Assembly: GCF_963966145.1 (NCBI RefSeq)
Contig: NC_091046.1
Span: 17,546,001 to 17,610,000 of the forward strand
Length of the DNA stretch: 64,000 nucleotides
Direction: 5' to 3'
Source of the DNA: Tenebrio molitor
Taxonomy: Eukaryota; Arthropoda; Insecta; Coleoptera; Tenebrionidae
Shown here one piece after another: positions 54,771 to 64,000 of this stretch. Under the pieces are notes generated by a model. The model saw only the letters and a program-made list of their open reading frames with translations. It was not told the DNA's origin and made no database searches. The stretch's first letter is position 1. Each line of letters opens with the position of its first letter. A program made the translations under genes and the position numbers.

Positions 54771-56320
54771 TTAGAATAATGTTTGATTGCATAATTCCAA
54801 AACAAGTTTTCCTTAGTCAGTATCAATTAATTAATTAAACATTGAATAATGTAGTCTAATTTTTGGTTTTGACTTTTATATTGTCTCAATATTTCTGTTA
54901 CTCTCTTCTTCAGATATTTTTTAAGAACAGTTGCATAACACGACAGGATATTCTTTATTCTACAGATTATTTGCGGAAAAAAATTGACATTGTATATCAC
55001 CATTTTTAAGTTGGTAGGGTTTAATTTTGTAATAACGAACAAATCTAGACAATAACGTTCGGGTTATCCATTTTATTTATTGGCGAGGTCGTTTTATTAA
55101 GACATTTGCAAATACAGCTCGTGGGTCGGTCGAAGTTGGGGCAAGATTTATTGTATCGCCCTATACGTTTAGGAAAATAGATTACAATCTGCATGGTGCA
55201 CGAAAGACGAATTATTACGGAGCAACTTCCAGGATGTGCTTCAGCACAGAAATAATTAATTGCGGAGAACGAAGCCGTGTGTAGGTTCATTAAAATTCAC
55301 TTTGTTTTTCTGGATATATTGGCTTAGGAATTTTGATTTATTACATATATTTCAATGCAATTTAGTTGGATCCATCCACTTTGCAAGGAGCAACAGAAAG
55401 TGTGCATGTAATGACATGCGCATTAACTAAAAATAAATAGTTCATTCGAGATAACATATCAAACACGAGTCAAAGTCATACGAAGCAAGTTTAACAAAAA
55501 CAAAATACATATAAATAAACGGTTTCATTAATTTCTTTTTTTAATATCACTTACGGTTTAATTATGCTGTTAATTAAATTGTTTCACCTAATTAATTCCG
55601 ATAAAATGAGAAGGGTTTGATCGATTATGATGATTAGAGCATAATGTTTCAATTTAATTAGCAAATTTAGGGATGGTAAAGAGGTATTTTTCAGAAGCTT
55701 TTTGATTTTTTATTTCGATAATATGTTGCCCACTTAATATAGACTATTGAAAACAAACAATTGATTTTTATTTCGTTAGTATTTTTCCCACTTAATATAA
55801 ACTACTAGGATAAACGAGTACATTACGGAAATCATATTTTATGAAGAAAATAAAAGAACCTGTTTATTATTTAATATGTACCTCATACATAGGTACATCA
55901 TATCCTTGTATTAAATAAATTTTATTTATTTAATTTAATTTATTTTTATCCTTGTATTAATTACTTTGTTAATAACTTTGTCAAGGGTCGTAATATATCA
56001 TATGTCTGTATCATAATATATGATATTTTGGGTAAAAAATAGAGAGAAAACGACGGTTTGAATGTGGAGTAGGTGTTACGACTTAAAAAAAAATAAGCAC
56101 ATGGTTTGGCAGCAAAAATTATGATAACCCGCGGAAAGCAATAAGTTTATTGAGATATATCCAGTATTATTTCAATATTGTCGAAAACCTTACCGCAAAG
56201 CATAAAAAAGTACCATATTTTGTTGTAAACCTTAAGTGTTGCTAGATTCTCACATATTTTGGGTCTAAAAATTCTATTTAAGACGATGAAAACACTTATA
56301 CAAATCAATTTTAGAACAAC
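54771..56320. other. No gene recognised (very AT-rich)
   Basis: About 1.5 kb of AT-rich DNA. The minus frames at 54827-55042 and 55045-55290 have no recognisable domain. Confidence 0.45.
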
Positions 56321-56326
56321 AGTGAT

Positions 56327-56618
56327 ACTCTCTTGTCAAAAATAAATTACTCCTTAAAATCGAACTTTTAGGGAAATAACGTTTTTCATGTTGCGTGTAA
56401 CTGGAATTTTCAAAAGTAATTTTGAATGCTTAAGGTTGGTTACTATGAATTGAGAGATTAAGTCCAACTAAATATGCCGCTAGAAACCAAAATTGATTGT
56501 GCAACAAAAAAACATCTATCACTTAGCGGAAAATAGAGCCATAATATGCAACTGTTACAAGGAATTCGCTGCCTTACGGTTACGATATGTTTTGTTTGTC
56601 ACCAGAAACTACATAGCC
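56327..56618. mobile_element. Truncated copy of the 52.4-kb MITE
   Basis: Follows the same block order as 52426-52700 (GAACTTTTAGGGAAATAACG, TTAAGGTTGGTTACT, ATATGCCGC, TTTGTTTGTCACCAGAAAC) and then breaks off before the right inverted repeat. Confidence 0.8.
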
Positions 56619-57637
56619 TCTAGAGATGAGCGATATTTCACTACCGGTGATTTTATCATCGTGACTCGGAAATCACGAGTAACCTCCGTGATCTAATACT
56701 CGAAGTAACCGTGATTAGTGATTTCACTACATATTTTCTTAAATTCTTAAATCGCTGGTTATTATGCAGTTACTTGTTTGTCGTTACCCGACACACAACA
56801 AAATAGAAATTGTAACTTTAGCATTTTCCTATTTTTCCTTACAGAATTCTGTAATCTGAAATGTTATTACCATCTGGCACTATTACAAAACAAAAGCTAT
56901 CTCACTGAAAGGTAGCAATTTTTGCCAAGCTAAATCTGGAGTGATAAAACGTACCTGTTCTGTTCATGATAAGCCAGAGTGTAATAAATAATACATTAAT
57001 AAATTAATAATTATCATTAGTAATACAACGAGAGAGTACGAGGTGTTTTATTATTATTTTCTTGGAAATCATGAATTATAAAAAAAAAAATTATAATTTA
57101 AAACATGAATTATTATTATTATTATTTTTCTATTAAATTTTCGTTTTTGACTAATTTTTATTACACTCGAATATAAAATAATAGTCAAATGACTGCTATC
57201 CTGCATGACTGGCAATGTTGTTATTTTATACTTAAATCAAAAAAAGTTTAAAAAAGCAGATGAACATTTCTAAGTTGACGTTTGGATCACATTTACCGCA
57301 CTTTGTATTCCGATTCTTTTTCACGGGACTCTTAAAAATTTCATAATAAGCTGAACCACAAAAAAATTTTTAATTTTTTTTTCAGTTATCTATGGACCAA
57401 ATGGTAACTTTCAATACATCATTAGATTCAGAAAAAAAACCTTACCAGATTGAGCCTAAAAAAACTACATGTGCCTATTAAAAAAAAAGTTGACTATCGT
57501 TAGCTATTGAAGATAACACCAAAAAAATATATTTTATGGCTTTTTTGTAGCGCATATCTTTGGTTTTTTTGTTTACTGAAATCGGGTAATAAATAAAAAA
57601 GTTATGGGTAAAGGCGTTTTTTATAAAACAGCCTGTA
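56619..57637. other. No gene recognised
   Basis: AT-rich with an (ATT)n run near 57110-57127. A CAGCCTG-TA end at 57629-57637 resembles one MITE terminus without its partner. Confidence 0.4.
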
Positions 57638-57639
57638 TA

Positions 57640-58694
57640 CAACGTGTCTCAGAAAGAAATTTTAACTGGTAATAGAACTCGTTAATAGCGACAATACGAG
57701 TATATTTAAATATATTTTTTCCCAAACCTTATACCGAGTGACTATCAATGATTGAAAATTATTTTGTTATGTTGGTAACACATTTGAAATCTTTAGTTGG
57801 CAACATCGTTGGCATGACACACGCAATTTTCAAAATTGAAAGAAACGTCAAAAAATCTATTTTTTTTCCAACGCCAATGTACTTCGTGACTTAACCTAAC
57901 CTAAATAGAAATGATTGACAAATGATGCACGAGAAGATTTGCACTACCAACTGCATCAGTGTTGCCAATCCACTATTTTGCTTCAATCATTTATAGTCAC
58001 CCGGTAGTTATCCAATTAAAATTATTGAAAGATTTAGCACAAATTTCGTTACCCGCCTATGGGGATTAGGTACTTGCTTCGCCGATGCCGATAAGCGAAG
58101 AATAAAAAACAAATGCAAGAAAACTTTCACTTGTTTCTTGCGAACTTAAGTACAGCGGCTAATTGCTGCGCCTGTTGCTGTAACCAATAATGATAAGGGT
58201 GGAAGAAAAAAAAGAGAATCTTATGGTAGATATTAAATGAAAACAATTTTAATAATAAATATTTTAAACTGACCCTAATGAATCGCCCATACCCAAATAA
58301 TGACAAAATGTCACCTGAAATTAGCGTATTAATCTGTAAAAATTTTCACAAAATTTTAGCTTAAATCACAAAATCAACACGTAAACACCTGCCTTGTGGA
58401 GTCGGACAAAACTAACTAAAAACTACACCTCGGCCGCAGAGCGGAAAAACTGTATTCACAACACAAACATAATGTTTTGCATTGATTTTACAAAAAGTAT
58501 AATTTCACGGTCACTGCCATTGAGTCAAATAACTAGAAAATGCGAGTAAATAGACAGCTCGTTAATTCATGGGGGGGGGGGGAAAATACTGAAATGAAAA
58601 TTATATTTCGAAAAAATGATACATAAAAATTGTGTTGTTCTTGACGAGAACTGTTACGGGTTAAAATTAATGTACTTATTTCTGAGACACGTTG
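57640..58694. mobile_element. TA-flanked TIR element with nested MITE
   Basis: CAACGTGTCTCAGAAAGAAA at the left and its inverse ending CTGAGACACGTTG at the right; TA flanks 57638-57639 and 58695-58696. A smaller MITE lies at 57734-58004, and a run of 11 G lies near 58572. No transposase frame. Confidence 0.82.
57734..58004. mobile_element. TA MITE, nested (CCGAGTGACTAT ends)
   Basis: CCGAGTGACTATCAATGATT at the left and AATCATTTATAGTCACCCGG at the right, TA flanks 57732-57733 and 58005-58006. 271 bp. The ends are similar to those of the MITE at 16416. Confidence 0.82.
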
Positions 58695-58941
58695 TATACA
58701 TATTTTGGTCTATAAGAAAATTGTTTCTAACAATAAGTTAATCATTCTTATGCATAGATATTATTTACTGTCAGATGTTTTCTTTGTAAAAGGTTAAAAC
58801 TGCACTTGTCCTCTCGAGTGACGATTCTTTGACTAACTTAGACGACCTCGGTATAATTAAAAATCAAAATGTGGAATTATGAAATGTTAAAACAAAATAG
58901 TCTACAAAAACTATAAATATATTAAATATTATAATCATGTA

Positions 58942-59279
58942 CTATCGCGGCCATCCAAAAGTGAACGTTTTTATTTCATAGTTTGATTTTTACTTGAAAT
59001 CATAGGCGTTCTAAAATGTCACAGTTTGACACTAGCGTTAAAAAAATGATTGAAACTATTTTTTTTAAATGCCACGACATCTCACTCCGATTCAGAACCC
59101 TAGGGCTATTCCAAAGCAAGAATAAAATTGGTCGTTGGCTGCTGTGGCAAAGGAATTACATTGCAGTAAGACTTGCATCTTCCTGCTGCACGAACGCCAA
59201 TGAACAAAGCCTAATTTAATCTAACGAAAAATACGGAAATTTTCGCAAGCTATCGTTCACTTTTGGATGGCCGCGATTG
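58942..59279. mobile_element. TA MITE, copy 2 (CTATCGCGGCC ends)
   Basis: A near copy of 22179-22507 in the same orientation. Inverted ends with GATGGCCGCGAT and TA flanks 58940-58941 and 59280-59281. The 67-codon frame inside is not coding. Confidence 0.88.
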
Positions 59280-59560
59280 TACATACAACATAAACATTAC
59301 TCTTATAGTTATTTGTACAACTAGTTGTGAAAGTCATACATTTTTTCATGAATTTGCAGATTGATTAACGAGGGCGTAGCCCGAGTTAATCAAGCAAATA
59401 AGTGAAAAAAAGAGACTTTCATAACGTGTTGTAAGTACAGACTATTTTTTTGCATATAAGGTAAGTTGAGAAATTTGGTCTAAAAGAATTTATGAAAAAT
59501 TACAAAAAAAAATAGGTATGTTTTGACAATCATCTCCAAGGTGATGGAATAAAATGATGC

Positions 59561-59683
59561 AAAAAAGTAGTACTTTCACTACGATTTTTCGTGTAAAAAA
59601 CTGCTTTCACTACGATTTTGTGTGTAAAAAAGTGCTACTTTCATTACGATATGCAAAAAAGGTCAATTTCATTACTATCCGTC
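59561..59683. repeat. Degenerate minisatellite, about 4 units
   Basis: Units of about 28-34 bp start with AAAAAA and carry CTTTCACTACGATTTT or close variants (the last with CAATTTCATTACTAT). Confidence 0.7.
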
Positions 59684-59909
59684 CAGTAGCTAGTGTAAAT
59701 CTCGCAAAACTGTGTGGAGTAAGTTGTGCTTTGTTTGAATGTCCATGAGAATAAAAATTAGACAAAGCCGAAAATTTTATAGAAAATATACATATATATT
59801 TATTTTTTCTACTGAATATTGTACCAAAGTCAACCTGTTAGACATCATTGGATTAAAAAAAAATATAGGGAATGTTACGATATTTGGTTGCAATACTGAA
59901 GTGTTATAT

Positions 59910-60807
59910 ACAGTGAGCGGCAAAAGTATCGAATAAATTCATTAAAAATTAAACAAAATTTTTTTCAAAAAATTCTTTGGGCAGGTCAATTTTAGTTTAT
60001 AAAAATACATATTTTAATACAAAATAAAATTCCAAGCAGTCATTTGTTTTCGAGTTATGACGTCATCGATAGTTTTTTTAAATGGAAACCCCCTATTTTT
60101 TTTTCTTGACTCTGATAGCCCTTTTAATTATCTAAACACCAGTATAAAAATTTTGTTACCTTACATAAGGAAATTTTTGAGAAAAAAAATAATAAAGTTG
60201 GAAAAAATAAATTTTATAACGAACAAAAACAAGTCAAAAACTGTGTTAGTAAGTACTTAAAATTATGGAATTAAATGTTCGAATTGCCATCCCCCAGCTT
60301 GTTGACAAAAATCAAGTTTATGAAGAAATTCCCCCTGTTTTAGTTTCATCCCAGCACCCAATCAAAATTAAAATTTCTATACGTTGTGTTTCTGTTAAAT
60401 GAAAACGTTTTGTAAAACAAATAACACATACGAATGAAATTGACAGTAACATTTGACTGTTTGATTTACCCACTTGATTTTTTTGACTTGTTTTTGTTCG
60501 TTATTAAATTTATTTTTTCCAACTTTATTTTTTTTTTCTCAAAAATTTCCTTATGTAAGATAAGAAAATGTTTACACTGTCATTTAGACAATTAAAAGGG
60601 CTATCAGAATCAAGAAAAAAAATAGGGGGGTTCCATTTAAAAAAACTATCGATGACGTCATAACTCGAAAACAAATGACTGCTTGGAATTTTCTTTGGTA
60701 CTAAAACATGTATTTTTATAAACTAAAATTGACCTGCCCAAAGATTTTTTTGAAAAAAAAAAAATTTAATTTTTAAGGAATTTATTCCATACTTTTGCCG
60801 CTCACTG
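59910..60807. mobile_element. Long foldback TA element (898 bp)
   Basis: CAGTGAGCGGCAAAAGTATC at the left and its inverse ending ACTTTTGCCGCTCACTG at the right. Arms of roughly 330 bp pair nearly throughout (through TGACGTCATCGATAG and TTTTTGTTCGTTAT); the loop is about 220 bp. TA flanks 59908-59909 and 60808-60809. Confidence 0.88.
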
Positions 60808-61379
60808 TAGATCATTTTCATTTGTCAAAAGTTTTTATGAACGCAGTTATACAGGGTCTATCAGAACTGGCGGACCAAAATAATACGGTGAATTCATCAT
60901 CTTCTGGGAATAATAGGAAAAATGTTCAAAAAAATCTATCTTAAATAGTGATTAGGAAAGAAGCAATTTAAACTGACCAATCCTGTTGTTGATGTTAAGT
61001 TACCTATAAATGAGTTTTCCTACTTTATTTGTAACTATGGATGCATTTCAAATTATGCATATGCATTGTTGGGTATCTGCATTGTTTGTGCAATGACGGA
61101 CGTTTTTAGGTTATAGTATTTTTTTTATTGGTAAGCTGTTTTGCTCATTTAAAACACGCCTGAGCGTGTATAAATCGAACTTGTAAAAACGCGCGTTTTT
61201 TAAAGTTTCCATGGCATCATCAACAATCCGAGAGGACCGGAGAAACGTGAGGTCTAAATATTACTGATTGATCTGACAGGAGTACCTTGTAACGTCAAAT
61301 AAAATACTACTAACAAACGTTTCAAAAGCTTTCATCAAATATTCAACAATCTTAACCTTTTAAATGAATGTGAATAATA

Positions 61380-61488
61380 CGGTGCGATCATTTAAAAAAT
61401 AAATCGAGTCGGCGTGTTACCTATGGCAACCCATGCTATAGCATAGGCTCCAAAGCAAACCCGATTTATTTTTTAAATGATCGCTCGG
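61380..61488. mobile_element. Small foldback, nested
   Basis: CGGTGCGATCATTTAAAAAA at the left pairs with the inverse ending AATGATCGCTCGG. TA at 61378-61379 and 61489-61490. 109 bp with a short self-complementary loop (GCTATAGC). Confidence 0.72.
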
Positions 61489-61776
61489 TATATGTAGTTG
61501 AGATTAAGTGACAGATTGGAAATTAATTTTGTTTTTTTTTTTCATTTTCCATGACAACGAAAGGTATATTCATGTCACATCACTAATGTATTCACGTTCT
61601 TATTTCCATTTTTTGTAATATTTATGATTTCAAAGTGTACCAATAAAAAAAAATAGCGTAAAGTATTCGTGGATAACTGGTCGTTAAAACACTTGCTCTA
61701 TTTCGAACACTCCGGCTGCGCCGTCGTGTCCGAAAAATCGCGCGTGTTTTGAAGACCTTTTTTATACTTTAATATA

Positions 61777-62017
61777 TCGTGTGTTCCACAAAAAACTCAC
61801 TCGCAGCAAGCCATGACAAAAGTGAAGTATGTCTTAGTACCAGATGTGAAATGAACTACTAAAGCAAATTTATAGGTTATCTGTCACAACTCACAATATG
61901 ATGAAAATTTGTAAGTAACAAATGAACTACTTCCAATGATCCTAAAATCGACATGACCAGTCTATCTATCTCTATAGTCATGGCTTACTGCGAGTGAGTT
62001 TTTATTGGAACACACGA
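61777..62017. mobile_element. TA MITE, nested (TCGTGTGTTCCA ends)
   Basis: TCGTGTGTTCCACAAAAAAC at the left and TTTATTGGAACACACGA at the right, inner arms CACTCGCAG..AAGCCATGAC. TA flanks 61775-61776 and 62018-62019. 241 bp. Confidence 0.85.
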
Positions 62018-62532
62018 TACTATTTCAGGATATAGTATTTCTGCTAGGATGTTTCATACTGGGAAAACGAATTGCGTACTCCTGAGCAACAACTGTGGCA
62101 CTCTCATCACACTGTCCATATAAGACAAGCATATCAAAATATTTTCAAAAAGTAAACATTAAGCGTTTTTAATGACTTGTAATTGTCAGAAATAATTTAT
62201 TATGACATAATATTTAATTATTATGTCTTTGCAACAATCAAATTTGTTTCGATAGTTACTAATATAATTTTTAAGGTAATTTTATATCTACACGCGATTG
62301 GTCAATTAACAACGTTCTTATTTTAAAATCCAATGAGGATGGATTTAAAAAAATATTTTTCCTATTATTCCCAGAAGATGATGATTTCACCGTATTATTT
62401 TGGTCCGCCAGTTCTGATAGACCCTGTATAACAAGAAAATTTCTAATTTAACCTAAAATTTCGTATTCACATTATACATTCTCACTTAAAACCAAAGATA
62501 CATAATATTTATGTCATAAATAATTCGTACTA

Positions 62533-63397
62533 CAGGGTGGTGCCCGGTAAACTCCTTTTTTGAAACGGGCGCCTTGAAGCTCGAGGGAGTCACAGAAGTT
62601 GGGGAATGGTCTCATTTAGAGGAGAGGGACTGGGAGTTTGTGCTGTAACGGTTTTGAGTCACAAACATGCATTTCTCGCTTGTGGAGCGCAAGTTTTCGG
62701 CGGATGCCTATTTTTTCTCCTCATTTTCACCTCAATGGATGTGTCAACAAACAGAATATGCGGTAACGAAGAGAAGAAAATCCTAGGGAACTTCATGAAA
62801 GACCCCTTCACTCGGACAGGGTCACTGTATGGTGCGCCATATCAAGAATAAGAATCATCGGCCCTTACTTTTTTGAAGAGAGAGGTCGTGCTGTACAGTG
62901 ACTTCAGTCCGTTATTTGACTATTATTCAAGATTTTTTCAAAGAAGCTTAACTAGAGGATGTGTGGTTCCAACAAGATGGGACCACAGCCCACACAACAA
63001 GGGTTTCAACGAACCTTTTGAGAGAAAACTTCCCCGGGCGGCTCATCTCCCTCAGGGAGGACCTCAACTGGCCAGCCCGCTCCTAGTATTTAGCCCCCAG
63101 CGGCTATTTTCTGTGGGGGTACCTGAAGTCCCTTGTTTTCACGGATCGCCCCCAGTTCCTGAACATCATTAAGGAGAATATTCAGGTTCAAATTGCCAGG
63201 ATCCCCGTCGCCCTGCTCGAGAAAGTGCATGAAAACTTCAGAAAAGGGTTTCTTCAGTGTGTGGACAAGAGGGAACGACATTAACAGAATATCGTTTCCA
63301 AAACCGCTTAAATTCAAAATTTCTATCCTGTATGTACGAGTACAATACGCTATTTTATTTCAATTTCAAAAAAGGAGTTTCCCGCGCCCTACCTTTG
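62533..63397 (+). pseudogene. Mariner-type transposon with decayed transposase
   Basis: The left end CAGGGTGGTGCCCGGTAAAC pairs with an imperfect inverse ending in CTACCTTTG; both share AACTCCTTTTTTGAAA. TA flanks 62531-62532 and 63398-63399. Transposase pieces appear in shifting plus frames: IIGPYFFEERGRAV (about 62850), FQQDGTTAHTTR (about 62970), LREDLNWPARS (about 63055), FLWGYLKSLVFTDRPQ (about 63107), and IQVQIARIPVALLEKVHENF (about 63180-63240). These are the DDE region and C-terminal part of mariner/Tc-type transposases common in insects. Stops and frameshifts are many, and the N-terminal DNA-binding part is missing. Confidence 0.8.
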
Positions 63398-63399
63398 TA

Positions 63400-64000
63400 C
63401 AATAAAACAGTTACTAAAGACGGACAGTTTAGTTAACTATATTAAAAAAAGGACGATTATCCTTTGAAAAAATAAAGTTGATTGTCGCTTGATGATAAAG
63501 TTAATGTTAAAAACAAATTGTAAAACAATTAGAAAGCTAAAACAATCAATATGTAGCAAAGTGCCATCACAAATGAATCAATTTAGATAAAGGTCGGAAA
63601 TATTTAAGAACAACTAGATATATGAACATAACTTCAATGGTTCAATGCGAAGACAATACAATTGATTTATACTTAATTTACTCCAGCGGTTGATTTTGTT
63701 TTTGAGCAAGTAGTTTCTTGTAGCTTGTAGCTTTAACAATTTGGTAGGTAATGTTTAAAACCGGAACGAAGCACAACAAAGCCAAGTGCATTTTAATTAC
63801 ACTGAAATTATTCCGTGTGACGACAAACCAAAGAGGAAAGAGATAGGCAAACACAAAGCGTCACTCGCAATTTGCATACTAACAATTTTTATTCTATAGT
63901 TTTTCGTGGTTAACGTGAAATATAACTGTTTATTTATCGTGTAATTTAAGTACTGAACTGAATGAATAAAACAAGTGTGAACTGAGATTTTTCACAAATC
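63400..64000. other. No feature recognised
   Basis: AT-rich sequence to the end of the window with no frame or repeat structure I can support. Confidence 0.5.

Larger units (their letters stand above)
60852..62426. mobile_element. TA-flanked TIR element with two nested MITEs
   Basis: CAGGGTCTATCAGAACTGGC at the left and its inverse at the right, arms of about 85 bp (through TCATCTTCTGGGAATAATAG). TA flanks 60850-60851 and 62427-62428. No transposase frame. Confidence 0.87.

Noticed and set aside
1..64000. CRISPR array, rRNA, operon-like gene order
   Set aside because: No regular spacer-repeat array, rRNA core sequence or clustered same-strand ORFs; spliced genes and eukaryotic transposons argue against a prokaryotic origin.

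Overview
The window looks like a piece of an AT-rich insect nuclear genome. The evidence is spliced genes with GT/AG introns, insect-type TATA/Inr promoters, a BEL/Pao element, P-like, MULE-like, hAT and Tc1/mariner transposons, and small secreted NPLP4-like peptide genes. A beetle is a guess from the transposon mix, not a demonstration. There is no bacterial organisation, rRNA, convincing tRNA or CRISPR array.

Only two host loci are clear. At 27.08-28.05 kb two small two-exon genes face away from each other. They encode paralogous secreted Gly/Tyr-rich peptides of about 58 and 55 residues, resembling insect NPLP4-like precursors, and lie about 0.4 kb apart with a TATA box on each side. At 39.1-44.05 kb on the minus strand lies a pleiotrophin/midkine (Miple-like) gene with two heparin-binding domains on separate exons, a short last exon and a signal-peptide-like stretch. 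Its first coding exon was not found.

Most of the rest is mobile DNA, much of it nested.
- 2.2-10.4 kb: a BEL/Pao retrotransposon with an intact long ORF and an ATTGT target duplication. Its 3' LTR is split by a MULE-type transposon with a 9-bp duplication, which itself carries a 231-bp foldback insertion.
- 11-18 kb: a zinc-finger transposon-protein remnant, a Jockey-like LINE 3' end, several MITEs, and a 5'-truncated copy of the LINE that recurs at 31-38 kb.
- 18.9-22.2 kb: a palindrome of about 3.3 kb whose left arm carries a hAT-like insertion.
- 22.9-25.8 kb: a P-like element inside another P-like element, both with perfect 8-bp target duplications.
- 31.3-38.2 kb: a decayed LINE with reverse transcriptase and a C-terminal PD-like nuclease domain, interrupted by a complete but frame-broken Ty3/Gypsy element with a GAACC duplication.
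- 40-63.4 kb: some two dozen TA-flanked inverted-repeat elements, several nested or abutting, a third P-like element with a THAP domain, and a decayed mariner-type element at the end.

Reading frames, splice sites, inverted repeats and target duplications were read by eye. Family names rest on recognised motifs, with no database search.
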